The notes beneath the pieces are model-generated. The model did not search any database. It saw only the letters and a list, made by a program, of their open reading frames with translations, and was not told where the DNA came from. The position numbers and the translations under genes were made by a program. A DNA stretch of 64,000 bases from NIOZ-UU35 sp964344175 (lineage in GTDB: Bacteria > Chloroflexota > Anaerolineae > Anaerolineales > UBA11858): assembly GCA_964344175.1 (NCBI GenBank), contig CAYFMI010000004.1, positions 1 to 64,000 on the forward strand. The letters run 5' to 3'. Shown here one piece after another: positions 16,929 through 25,593 of this stretch; within the stretch, counting starts at the first letter, position 1, and every line of letters begins with the position of its first letter.

Positions 16929-19432
16929 ATATAACCTCGCTTCTCAGTCATTGGCGGGCCGACCCAACCGTAGGCGGTAACCTCACCGCCTGGGAAACCA
17001 TGCCTGCCCGTCAGGCATCCTACGCCCCCCTGCCAGAAACCCTTCACCCCTGGCTGCGCCAGGCGCTCAACGAGGAGGGCATTCAGCAGCTTTACACACA
17101 TCAGGCACAAGCCTGGCAATGCTTGCAGGCTGGAGATCACATTGCCCTGGCGACCGATACGGCCAGCGGCAAGACACTCGCTTATAACCTCCCCATTCTC
17201 AATAGCTTACTGCACAACCGGCAGGCCCGGGCGCTCTATTTATTCCCCACCAAAGCGCTGGCCCAGGATCAACTTGCCGGAGTCGAGCGGTTGCTCAAAA
17301 CCGCAAAAGAGCCATCCCTTTTTATTTATCCGGGAAGCTATGATGGTGATACGCCTCGCAATACCAGAGTGGCTATGCGCAGCAAATCCCGCCTGATTAT
17401 TTCCAACCCCGACATGCTGCATTTTGGCATTCTTCCACATCACACCAACTGGGCAGAGTTTTTCGGCAGCTTACGCTATATCCTGCTTGATGAGATGCAT
17501 ATTTATCGGGGCGTGTTCGGTTCGCATGTCGCCAATGTCATCCGGCGGCTGAAGCGCATTGCCCATTTTTACGGGGCGCGGCCTCAATTTGTGCTCACCT
17601 CGGCGACCATTGGCAACCCGGCAGAACTCGCCCAAAGATTGACCGAAGAGCCAGTTACCTTGATTGAACAAGACGGATCGGGGCGCGGGCCAAAACACTT
17701 TTTGATCTACAATCCCCCCTTGATTGACCCTGAACTCGGATTGCGGGCCAGTATGCTGGGGGAAAGTGTCCGTCTGGCAGCTGATTTACTCAGCTACGAC
17801 ATCCAGACAATTCTCTTTGGGCGCACGCGGCGCACGGTAGAAGTGCTGCTGAAATATTTGCGCCAGGCCGTCCCCCTCCAGGCTGCCCAGGTGCGCGCCT
17901 ACCGCAGCGGTTATTTACCCAAATTACGCCGGGAAATCGAGAGCGGCTTGCGCACCGGCAAGACACGCTGCGTGGTTGCCACTACGGCCCTGGAACTGGG
18001 CATTGATATTGGCGGAATGGGAGCCACACTACAAGCGGGCTACCCCGGCACAATTGCAGGAACCTGGCAGCAAGCCGGGCGGGCCGGGCGCGGGCTGGAG
18101 GCATCCATCTCGGTTTTAGTGACATCCCCCAGCCCAGCCGACCAATATCTGGCGCGCCACCCGGAATATTTTTTTGAGCGCAGCCCGGAACACGCTCTCG
18201 TCAACCCGGATAATTTGCTCATATTGCTCCAACATCTACAATGTGCAGCTTTCGAGATTCCCTTCAAGGACGGGGAGAACTTTGGGGATCTCACCCCCAC
18301 TGAGGTTGCCGCGTTCTTGAACATCCTACACAAAAATGGGGTCTTGCATAAATCTCAGGATCGATTCTTCTGGATGGGCGACACCTATCCTGCTGCCGAA
18401 ATCTCGCTGCGCAGCGCTTCGACGCAACCCTACCTGCTGCACAACACCGCTACCCATCCCCCCGAGATCTTTGGCAGCGTTGATAGTGAAGCGGCGCTCT
18501 GGATGGTGCACCCCGGTGCGGTTTACTTGCACGAAGGCGAAAGTTTTGTTGTCGAAGAACTGGATCTTGAACGGCATCTCGTACAACTCAGCCCACAAGA
18601 GACAGATTACTTCACCCGTCCACGGCAAGAAAGTGATGTCCAACTCATAGAATTGGGGAAAGCGCAGCGTTGCAAGGGCGGCAGCAAAGCCTTTGGAGAA
18701 ATTGGCGTGACGACAACGGTCACCGGTTACCAGATGATTCGTTGGGAGAGCCACGAAAAAATCGGTCAGCGCCCTCTAGAGCTTCCCCCAACACAGTTGC
18801 TGACAAGCGGCTATTGGCTGAGCGTTTCTGAAGAAAGCGTTGACCATTTGCGTGCGGATGGGCTTTGGAGCAATGCCCCCAACAATTACGGGCCGGGCTG
18901 GCGCAAACAACGCCTGGCTGCTCTAGAAAGAGACCAGTATCGCTGTCAATCCTGCGGAGTCAGCGCTGAACATACCCAATTGCACGTCCACCACAAAGAA
19001 CCGCTGCGGGCGTTTTCCAGCTATCTAGAAGCCAACCGCCTGGAAAATTTGGTCAGTCTATGCCCGTCTTGCCATCGCCGCGCGGAAAGCCGGGTGCGCA
19101 TTCGCAGCGGGTTGGCCGGGCTGGCCTATGCCTTCCACCATCTGGCCCCGCTTTTTCTGATGTGCGACCCGCGCGACCTGGGTGTGCACACCGAGGCGCA
19201 GTCACCGTTGGGCGAAGGGAAACCCGTTGTGGCGATTTACGAAATGATCCCTGCAGGGATCGGCTTCAGCCAACGCCTTTTCGAGTTTCACAATGCACTG
19301 ATCGAGCGCGCCGGCGAGGTAGTCGCGAATTGCCCCTGCGCCGATGGCTGCCCTTCTTGTGTTGGTCCTGGGGGTGAGGCCGGGGCCGGGGGCAAACCCG
19401 AGACTTTTGCGCTGATTGAGCAATTGCGCTAA
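16925..19432 (+). CDS. MrfA/YprA-like DEAD/DEAH helicase with an embedded HNH nuclease motif
   Basis: The 835-residue protein is a superfamily 2 helicase. It has the Walker A variant TDTASGKT near residue 79, FPTKALAQDQ, the DEMH box (LLDEMHIYRG) near 190, SATIGNP and the C-terminal helicase motifs TTALELGIDIGG and QQAGRAGRG. The C-terminus carries the DUF1998-type four-Cys zinc site (CPCADGCPSC), as in MrfA, a mitomycin-repair helicase of Bacillus. Between them, at about 665-722, is an HNH-like module: CQSC, HVHHKEP, an Asn in NRLENL, and CPSCHRRAE. It could nick or cut DNA during repair. It overlaps modC by 4 bp, an odd operon partner. Confidence 0.88.
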   Translation: MNITSLLSHWRADPTVGGNLTAWETMPARQASYAPLPETLHPWLRQALNEEGIQQLYTHQAQAWQCLQAGDHIALATDTASGKTLAYNLPILNSLLHNRQARALYLFPTKALAQDQLAGVERLLKTAKEPSLFIYPGSYDGDTPRNTRVAMRSKSRLIISNPDMLHFGILPHHTNWAEFFGSLRYILLDEMHIYRGVFGSHVANVIRRLKRIAHFYGARPQFVLTSATIGNPAELAQRLTEEPVTLIEQDGSGRGPKHFLIYNPPLIDPELGLRASMLGESVRLAADLLSYDIQTILFGRTRRTVEVLLKYLRQAVPLQAAQVRAYRSGYLPKLRREIESGLRTGKTRCVVATTALELGIDIGGMGATLQAGYPGTIAGTWQQAGRAGRGLEASISVLVTSPSPADQYLARHPEYFFERSPEHALVNPDNLLILLQHLQCAAFEIPFKDGENFGDLTPTEVAAFLNILHKNGVLHKSQDRFFWMGDTYPAAEISLRSASTQPYLLHNTATHPPEIFGSVDSEAALWMVHPGAVYLHEGESFVVEELDLERHLVQLSPQETDYFTRPRQESDVQLIELGKAQRCKGGSKAFGEIGVTTTVTGYQMIRWESHEKIGQRPLELPPTQLLTSGYWLSVSEESVDHLRADGLWSNAPNNYGPGWRKQRLAALERDQYRCQSCGVSAEHTQLHVHHKEPLRAFSSYLEANRLENLVSLCPSCHRRAESRVRIRSGLAGLAYAFHHLAPLFLMCDPRDLGVHTEAQSPLGEGKPVVAIYEMIPAGIGFSQRLFEFHNALIERAGEVVANCPCADGCPSCVGPGGEAGAGGKPETFALIEQLR

Positions 19433-19463
19433 CTCACTCGCCTGGACTTCTGTCTTGTCAAAT

Positions 19464-19494
19464 AAAAAGAGCCGCACATGATGGTGCGGCTCTT
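19464..19494. terminator. Bidirectional terminator between convergent genes
   Basis: AAGAGCCGCAC (19467-19477) pairs perfectly with GTGCGGCTCTT (19484-19494) around a 6-base loop. An A-run lies on the left, giving a T-run on the minus strand, and a shorter T-stretch on the plus strand. It serves the helicase gene (+) and the acidic small protein gene (-), which converge here. Confidence 0.85.
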
Positions 19495-19516
19495 AAGATT
19501 TCATATGATGCATTAC

Positions 19517-19747
19517 CTAAAATTCATCGTCATCATCTAACCAGTCGTCGTCATCAAAATCGTCTTCTTCCCATTCGTCAAAACCTTCGAGTTCATCTTC
19601 CCAATCCGCGTCTTCGACTTCAAAGGGATCATCTAATTGCGTAAAGGTTAAACATCCCTCATCCGGGTCGATATTTACCATTGGTGCAGTGCAATAACCT
19701 TTCTCAAGATAAACACACCCAACATAAAGGCAGCGTATTTTGGGCAT
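19517..19747 (-). CDS. Small Cys-containing protein with a very acidic tail
   Basis: This 76-residue protein has four Cys at about 6, 11, 19 and 32 (CLYVGC, GYCTAP, EGCLTF) in the first half. The second half is about 38 residues of mostly Asp and Glu with Trp and Phe. The Cys spacing suggests a small metal-binding or disulfide fold. I do not recognise the family. It is the last gene of a minus-strand run after VKOR (24 bp gap), and ends at the bidirectional terminator. A good SD (GAGGAGAAC) precedes its start. Confidence 0.7.
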   Translation of the reverse strand: MPKIRCLYVGCVYLEKGYCTAPMVNIDPDEGCLTFTQLDDPFEVEDADWEDELEGFDEWEEDDFDDDDWLDDDDEF

Positions 19748-19771
19748 TGTTAGTTCTCCTCGATTGTCATC

Positions 19772-20221
19772 TCAAGAGTCAATTTCGATGTCTTCATCCT
19801 GCAACAAGCGTACCACAGAAACCCCCAACAAGGCAACCATCACAATGGCGGAAAGCACGCAGTACGGACAAATAGCACGGAGTACGGCTACTTCAATATA
19901 GGTCAGATAAGCGGAATACAGCACCCCGGTTAGACTAAAGCCAAACACAATCATCGCGGCATATTCTTGGAAGAATTTGCCGCGATCTTCCAGCAGCAAA
20001 AGAGCAATCATCAACAGATACGCCCCGGCCCCAAATATAGCGATGGGGATTCCGGCGAATTCTGCGTAAGGGCTATTATTGACCGATTCGCAATCACCAA
20101 TGCCTGCACAAGCAGCCGTTGCGTTCGCAATTTTAAGCCAGGCCAGATAAATTGAATCTGCCAATCCGATTAATGATAAGACAACCGAAATATTTTTGAG
20201 ATTAAGTTTTGTTTTTTTCAT
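19772..20221 (-). CDS. Vitamin K epoxide reductase (VKOR) family protein
   Basis: A 149-residue integral membrane protein with four hydrophobic helices. The redox centre CPYC (AICPYCVLSA) lies in the last helices, and a loop Cys pair plus Ser lies in GDCESVNNSPYAEFAGIP. That pattern defines bacterial VKOR, which passes electrons from DsbA-like thioredoxins to quinone and so drives disulfide formation outside the membrane. Some bacterial VKORs are fused to thioredoxin; this one is not, and no Dsb protein is seen nearby. It lies 66 bp downstream of moeA on the same strand. Confidence 0.9.
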   Translation of the reverse strand: MKKTKLNLKNISVVLSLIGLADSIYLAWLKIANATAACAGIGDCESVNNSPYAEFAGIPIAIFGAGAYLLMIALLLLEDRGKFFQEYAAMIVFGFSLTGVLYSAYLTYIEVAVLRAICPYCVLSAIVMVALLGVSVVRLLQDEDIEIDS

Positions 20222-20287
20222 AGCACCATTTCTTGTACATATTATTATTTTTGGAGTTACGCACTTGTATAGTAATTGCCCATAAAC

Positions 20288-21544
20288 CTATTTTACGCCT
20301 TCGAAGAACCAGGCTTCTGCCGTGGCCCCTTCGGGTAAGAATTTAACACCAGATGGAACAATTAGTAAAGCGTTAGCATGTACCAAAGAACGCAAATTGC
20401 CTGAACCCTGGTGGCCGGTTAAACGCGCTACCCAGCGGTTATCTTCTTGAGATGCAACCACGCGCAAGTAACTTTCGCGACCATCCGATTCAAGCGCTTC
20501 GAGTAAGGTTACCTGACGAGTAATTCGGGGTTCATCGGGTAAGCCCATCATCTTGATCAACGCTGGACGCACAAACACTTGAAAGCCGACATAGGCGGAC
20601 ACCGGATTCCCCGGCAACCCAAAATAGGGCAGCCCCCTATAACTACCAAAAGCCAATGGCTTACCGGGGCGCATATTTACCCGCCAAAGAGTCAACGTAC
20701 CTGCTTGATCGAGTACGGCGCGCACAAAATCAAACGCGCCCACGCTGACCCCGCCCGTAGAGAGTAGTAAATCTACGCCATCATCAACTGCATCTTCTAT
20801 TTTTTGGCGCACGCTATCCAGATCATCGGGGACGATGCCCATATCCAAGACTTCAGCGCCTAACTGCGAAATGAGGGCCTGCAGCATATAGGAATTGGAC
20901 TCGTAGATCTTGCCTGGCTCCAGTGCTACACCCGGTTTCAGTAATTCGTCCCCAGGGGACATCACCCCAATGCGCGGGCGGCGAAAAACACGCACCTCTG
21001 CCGCCCCTATCATCGCCAAGACACCCACATCTTGAGGGCGCAGCCGCCGATTTGGCACTAATACTCGTTCGCCCTTTTGAACATCCTGTCCCTGAGGGCG
21101 CACATTCTCGCCAACCTGGGCGGCATGAAAGATGCTTACCTGCGCCGGCGCCGAAATCCCTGCGGAATGGATGCCGACATCGGTGCGTTCAACCGGCACA
21201 ACCGCATCGGCCCCGGCGGGCAGCGCTGCCCCGGTCATTATGCGGGCGGTTTGTCGTGGGGCTATTTCCACTTTGGGCAATAACCCGGCAGGAATATCGG
21301 CCACTACCTTCAGTGCCACGCCCTGACCGGGAGCAGCATTTTGCACGTCTGCGGCGCGCACGGCAAAACCATCCATGCTGGAATTTGCAAAAGCAGGTAA
21401 ATCAAACTTCGAAAAAATAGCCTCCGCCAATACCCTTCCGGCGGTCTGGCGTAACGGAACCAGTTCTGCTGCTAAAGGCGAGAACGCCTCAAGCAGATAA
21501 CGGCGGGCAAGTGGGATGGGGGTGAGGTCAGTCTGGTCAGCCAT
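20288..21544 (-). CDS. moeA: Molybdopterin molybdenumtransferase MoeA
   Basis: MoeA inserts molybdate into adenylated molybdopterin, the last step of molybdenum cofactor synthesis. The 418-residue protein has the family layout. The N-terminal domain includes NSSMDGFAV and GAALPAGADAVVPVERT. The central MPT-binding domain has STGGVSVGAFDFV and RPGKPLAFG, and LPGNPVSAYVGF follows. The C-terminal domain carries ESYLRV. Length is typical. It pairs functionally with the molybdate importer modABC in this window, although the two loci are on opposite strands. Confidence 0.95.
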   Translation of the reverse strand: MADQTDLTPIPLARRYLLEAFSPLAAELVPLRQTAGRVLAEAIFSKFDLPAFANSSMDGFAVRAADVQNAAPGQGVALKVVADIPAGLLPKVEIAPRQTARIMTGAALPAGADAVVPVERTDVGIHSAGISAPAQVSIFHAAQVGENVRPQGQDVQKGERVLVPNRRLRPQDVGVLAMIGAAEVRVFRRPRIGVMSPGDELLKPGVALEPGKIYESNSYMLQALISQLGAEVLDMGIVPDDLDSVRQKIEDAVDDGVDLLLSTGGVSVGAFDFVRAVLDQAGTLTLWRVNMRPGKPLAFGSYRGLPYFGLPGNPVSAYVGFQVFVRPALIKMMGLPDEPRITRQVTLLEALESDGRESYLRVVASQEDNRWVARLTGHQGSGNLRSLVHANALLIVPSGVKFLPEGATAEAWFFEGVK

Positions 21545-21580
21545 TTTTTAGGGCGACATTATACCACTGCCATACCGCCA

Positions 21581-23794
21581 TCACCCCGGACGGACGCGGC
21601 GGGCATCTACAACGTTGTCCAGGCGCTCGACGCGGTCGAGAATACGGCTTAAGTGACCGATGTCATGCACCTCTAGAATTAAATCGAACACCGCCATATT
21701 GCGCCGGTTAACATCGACATGCACCCGATTCATGCTGACGCCCTCTTCGGTCAAGAGTGTCGAAACATCCCGCATCAGGCCTTCGCGGTCATAGGCCTTT
21801 ATGCGCACCGGGACAGGGAAGGTTTGCCTGGCCTCTCCCCAAGAGACTTTTACCAGTCGCTCCCCCTCGCGGACGTTGAGTACATTGGGGCAATCCCGCC
21901 GGTGAATTGTCGCGCCGCGCCCACGGGTAATATAGCCCACGATCTCATCGCCGGGTGCAGGATTGCAACAGCGCGCCATACGGGTTAGTAAGCCCTTCAA
22001 GCCTCGAACGACCACCCCATCGGTCGCCTTTTGCTCCAGGCTGGGCATGGGGGGTACGGGAAACTCGAAATCATCATCTTCATCTTCTTCGATGAGGATC
22101 AACTCATTAGAAACGCGCGTTAGCGGTAAATCGCCACATCCAATGGCTTCGGCCAAATCGTCGATGGTTTTATAGCCCAGGGAACGGGCCAGGTGTTCCA
22201 GGTTTTCGTCGATCAAGCCGAGTTGCCGCAACTCGCGTTCGAGTAATTCCCGGCCATGTTTGACATTCTGATCGCGAGCCTGACGCTTGAACCAGCGGCG
22301 GATCTTCGCACGTGCCCGTTGCGTTTTTACCAGCCCGAGGTGGGGATTGAGCCAGTCCCGGCTGGGGCCGCCGCGCTTGGCTGTCAGAATGGACACCTGA
22401 TCGCCGGTTTTGAGTTCGTAGTCCAGTGAAACTAACTTGCCGCCAATCTTCGCTCCGCGACAGCGGTGGCCCACCTCGGTATGGACATGGTAAGCAAAAT
22501 CAATGGGTGTGGCCCCTTGCGGGAGATCGATGATATCGCCCTGAGGGGTAAAAACATAAACGCGGTCGCCAAAGACATCGGACTTCATGCCATCGACGAA
22601 TTCCTGGGCGTCGTCCACGTCTTGCCGCCACTCCATTAATTGCCGCAAGTAGAGGATACGACGCTCGAAAACCGGGTCATGCCCGGAGCCTTCTTTATAG
22701 CGCCAGTGTGCGGCAATGCCATACTCCGCGCCCTGGTGCATCTCTGGGGTGCGGATCTGTACCTCGAGGGTACGGCCATCATCAAAGACAACGGCTGTGT
22801 GCAACGATTGGTAAAAATTATCCTTTGGCGAGGCAATATAATCGTCGAAAGAGCCGGGGATAGGCCGCCAATTGGCATGAATAACCCCCAATGCAGCATA
22901 ACAATCGGCATTTTCGGGGACCAAGATGCGCACCCCGCGAATATCGTGCACATCTTCGAAGGGCACACCTTTGCGCACCATCTTGCGATAGATTGAATAA
23001 ATGTGTTTAGGACGCCCTGAAATATCTACATTCTGGATGCCCGCCTGGTTAAGCACCACCAGCAAACATCGTTTAATTTCTTCAACTTTCTTCTCGCGCT
23101 CCGAGCGGCGTTCTGCCAATTTATTGGCAATTTCGAGATATTTAGAATTTTCCAAATAGCGAAAAGAAAGATCTTCAAGCTCCCATTTGATCTGCCAGAT
23201 TCCCAGGCGGCTGGCAAGGGGCGCGAAAATATCCATGGTTTCGCGAGCAATACGGGTGCGTTTCTCCTCCTTCGGCACGAAGTTGAGTGTACGCATATTG
23301 TGGAGACGGTCGGCCAGTTTAATTAAAACAACCTGTGGGTCATCAGCCATTGCTAAAAATGTTTTTCGCAAGCTGGCTGAGGCCAGCGAGATCCTGTGTT
23401 CTGGGTGCCCGCTGCTTACACGAGACGACTCGCTATCAGTTTTATCGTTATCTACCTGGTCGCCGCGCGAAACTCTCGGCAACGAGGTCAGCTTGGTAAC
23501 CGCATCAACCAGTTTGGTTACTTCTTCGCCAAAATCATTTTGCAGGTTTTCGATAGTGATCTCAGTATCTTCTACGGTATCGTGGAGCAAACCCGCCGCA
23601 ATCACCTCAGGTGGCACAAACATTTCGGCAAGAATTTTGGCGACCGCCAAACAATGCATAAAGTATGGCTCCCCCGAGGCGCGTGTCTGCTTGGAATGTG
23701 CTTTTTCGGCAACGCGAAAGGCCCGGCGAATGAGATCGCGGTCTGTCGGAGCATAGCTTGTGGGCAATAGTGCCAATAGTTCATCAACAGACAT
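21581..23794 (-). CDS. rel: Bifunctional (p)ppGpp synthetase/hydrolase Rel
   Basis: The start at 23794 gives about 737 residues and the usual N-terminus; the frame runs further upstream to 23878. The hydrolase HD domain is intact (HDTVEDT, and LADRLHNMRTL). The synthetase domain has DIRGVRIL, the Gly-loop region GSFDDYIASPKDN, YQSLHT and EVQIRT. TGS (VFTPQGDIIDLP), a zinc-finger-type region with CCNPAPGDEIVGYITRGRG and HRRDCPN, and a C-terminal ACT domain follow. It sets the alarmone level in amino-acid starvation. The catalytic motif reads SFDD where bifunctional Rel usually has RFKD. About 30 residues rich in Ser, Asp and Arg are inserted in the HD domain. Confidence 0.93.
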   Translation of the reverse strand: MSVDELLALLPTSYAPTDRDLIRRAFRVAEKAHSKQTRASGEPYFMHCLAVAKILAEMFVPPEVIAAGLLHDTVEDTEITIENLQNDFGEEVTKLVDAVTKLTSLPRVSRGDQVDNDKTDSESSRVSSGHPEHRISLASASLRKTFLAMADDPQVVLIKLADRLHNMRTLNFVPKEEKRTRIARETMDIFAPLASRLGIWQIKWELEDLSFRYLENSKYLEIANKLAERRSEREKKVEEIKRCLLVVLNQAGIQNVDISGRPKHIYSIYRKMVRKGVPFEDVHDIRGVRILVPENADCYAALGVIHANWRPIPGSFDDYIASPKDNFYQSLHTAVVFDDGRTLEVQIRTPEMHQGAEYGIAAHWRYKEGSGHDPVFERRILYLRQLMEWRQDVDDAQEFVDGMKSDVFGDRVYVFTPQGDIIDLPQGATPIDFAYHVHTEVGHRCRGAKIGGKLVSLDYELKTGDQVSILTAKRGGPSRDWLNPHLGLVKTQRARAKIRRWFKRQARDQNVKHGRELLERELRQLGLIDENLEHLARSLGYKTIDDLAEAIGCGDLPLTRVSNELILIEEDEDDDFEFPVPPMPSLEQKATDGVVVRGLKGLLTRMARCCNPAPGDEIVGYITRGRGATIHRRDCPNVLNVREGERLVKVSWGEARQTFPVPVRIKAYDREGLMRDVSTLLTEEGVSMNRVHVDVNRRNMAVFDLILEVHDIGHLSRILDRVERLDNVVDARRVRPG

Positions 23795-23850
23795 ACAGCA
23801 TCCTAGTATAATCAGGCGCGCGCAATGGAGCAAGGGCGGGAGCAGATGCC

Positions 23851-24339
23851 CTAATGGTCGCTTAGAAGTATATCCCAATCAATCGCATGAACGGTCTCAT
23901 ACAAGCCATGCTTATCCTCCACGACTCGAAAATCCAATTGAGTAAAGGTCTCCTCTGCAATCTGGCGCGTTACAGGCAGCGGGATCAATTCATCATCCCG
24001 GCCATGAAAAATTACACACGGGACATCAATGCTCTCAGGTCGTGTCCACACAAAGTCTGGGAAGATCAGGGCTGGCGCAAAGAGCACCAGCTTACGCACC
24101 CGGTGTGGATACTGGCCGGCAAATAAAGCAGCCATCAGCCCGCCAAAGCTGGAGCCGATCATCAGCCATTGCTGCTCATCACCTGTCAGAAAGGATTCCA
24201 GGGATTGCATACGGTCATGCAGGGTACCGCGAAAATCGGGGATAAGCATATGCGGATACCGCTCTCTCAACAAGGTTGCCTTAACGCCCTGACTGCTACC
24301 TTCAAGCCCATGAATAAAGATTGCATCCTTCAACTGCAT
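23851..24339 (-). CDS. YqiA-like alpha/beta hydrolase
   Basis: A 162-residue hydrolase of minimal length. Visible elements are the oxyanion HG (IFIHGLEGS), the nucleophile elbow GSSFGG, an acid residue in HGRDDELIP and a catalytic His near the end (DKHGLYE). This is the short YqiA/YcfP-type esterase fold. The substrate cannot be inferred. It lies 56 bp upstream of rel on the same strand. A plausible -35/-10 promoter (24384-24412) sits ahead of it. Confidence 0.8.
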   Translation of the reverse strand: MQLKDAIFIHGLEGSSQGVKATLLRERYPHMLIPDFRGTLHDRMQSLESFLTGDEQQWLMIGSSFGGLMAALFAGQYPHRVRKLVLFAPALIFPDFVWTRPESIDVPCVIFHGRDDELIPLPVTRQIAEETFTQLDFRVVEDKHGLYETVHAIDWDILLSDH

Positions 24340-24383
24340 ATTAACTCCAGCTTCACTCTCGACGAACGGACAATTTCTGTTAC

Positions 24384-24412
24384 ACTATGAAAATACCAAT
24401 TTTTGACGTCAA
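24384..24412 (-). promoter_or_regulatory. Candidate sigma-70 promoter for the hydrolase-rel run
   Basis: On the minus strand TTGACG is followed by 17 bases and CATAGT. The -35 lies within a perfect 10-base palindrome, TTGACGTCAA (24403-24412), that could be an operator half. Confidence 0.45.
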
Positions 24413-24438
24413 TCTAGCTTGATAGTTAAAAAACCAGG

Positions 24439-24515
24439 ACGCAGATTCGCACTGATGATCGCTGAGAAAAGCAAAAAGCAGTGAAATCGAAACAAAAAAT
24501 CATGGTTATCTGCGT
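24439..24515. repeat. Degenerate foldback-type repeat
   Basis: The ~250-base gap between the hydrolase gene and the HD-GYP genes holds ACGCAGAT (24439-24446) and its inverted copy ATCTGCGT (24508-24515) in AT-rich sequence with no ORF. The wording resembles the larger foldback element at 34.9 kb. Confidence 0.35.
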
Positions 24516-24591
24516 GAATCAACGTACAAAACCTGAAGTATCAGGTAACTAGAATTCGATCAACCACCAAAAAATCAGGCAGTATTCTTAC

Positions 24592-25593
24592 ATGATTCCA
24601 GCCCCAACAATACCCGTACCCAGTAAGAGAATATTACTTGTAGAAGATAATGATGCTATCCGTGAAGGCATTGCCCAGCACTTACAGATCGATAACTTCC
24701 TGGTTGTGCAAGCCACCAATGGCGAAGAAGCGTTAAAAGTACTCCAGCATTTTACCCCCGATTTGATCCTTTCGGACATCAATATGCCGCACAAAGACGG
24801 CATTGATCTCTATCAAGATATTCGGAAAGATCCCCGCTGGGTTACCATTCCCTTCCTGTTCCTCACCGCCGATAACTCCCCCCAAAGCATCCGCCTGGGA
24901 CGCGAACTGGGCGTTGAAGATTATTTAACCAAGCCCATCAATCATCAAGACCTGGTACGCACAATCAATGGGCGCTTGCTGCGTGCGGCCGAGGTCGAAG
25001 TCGCGCATATCGGACAAGCCTATCTCGAAACCGTAACCGTGCTCGCCAATGCCATCGAAGGCCGCGACCATTACACGCGCGGTCATGTTGATCGTGTTAC
25101 CCAATACGCCCTCTGGATGGCGCAGGAACTCCGCTGGCCCGAAGAACAAATCCGCAATCTTGAGTTTGGGGCGCGCCTGCACGATATTGGAAAAGTGATT
25201 GTCCCCGATCATATCCTTAACAAGAAAGGCAAACTCACCCAGAGCGAATGGGAGTTAATGCGCCAGCATCCGGTTGCCGGAGCGAAGATGCTCGAAGGCA
25301 TCAGCCATCTCCAGGCGATTCGGCCTTATGTTTTGTACCATCATGAACGCTGGGATGGTCAGGGCTACCCTGAGGGTCTCAAGCAGCGTCAAATCCCCCT
25401 TGAGGCGCGCCTGCTCGCTATTGTTGATGTTTACGATGCGCTGATTTCCGAAAGACCCTATCATCCCCCCAGGCCTCACCAGGAAGTGCTACACTATATA
25501 GAGTTAAATGCAGGCGCTTACTTTGACCCTGATCTGGTACTCATCTTCCACAAAGTGATGCAATCCCGTAGGCCCGAACAACCATCAGCATGA
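24592..25593 (+). CDS. Response regulator with HD-GYP c-di-GMP phosphodiesterase domain (copy 1)
   Basis: The 333-residue protein has a receiver domain (about 1-125), with LLVEDND, the phospho-acceptor in LILSDINMP and Lys in YLTKPI. An HD-GYP domain follows, with the metal ligands in GHVDRVT, RLHDIGK, the His in RQHPVAGAKML and HHERWDGQGYPEGL. HD-GYP enzymes hydrolyse cyclic di-GMP to GMP or pGpG. No membrane segment is present. It overlaps its paralogue by 4 bp. The GGDEF protein at the left edge makes the substrate, although it lies far away. Confidence 0.93.
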   Translation: MIPAPTIPVPSKRILLVEDNDAIREGIAQHLQIDNFLVVQATNGEEALKVLQHFTPDLILSDINMPHKDGIDLYQDIRKDPRWVTIPFLFLTADNSPQSIRLGRELGVEDYLTKPINHQDLVRTINGRLLRAAEVEVAHIGQAYLETVTVLANAIEGRDHYTRGHVDRVTQYALWMAQELRWPEEQIRNLEFGARLHDIGKVIVPDHILNKKGKLTQSEWELMRQHPVAGAKMLEGISHLQAIRPYVLYHHERWDGQGYPEGLKQRQIPLEARLLAIVDVYDALISERPYHPPRPHQEVLHYIELNAGAYFDPDLVLIFHKVMQSRRPEQPSA

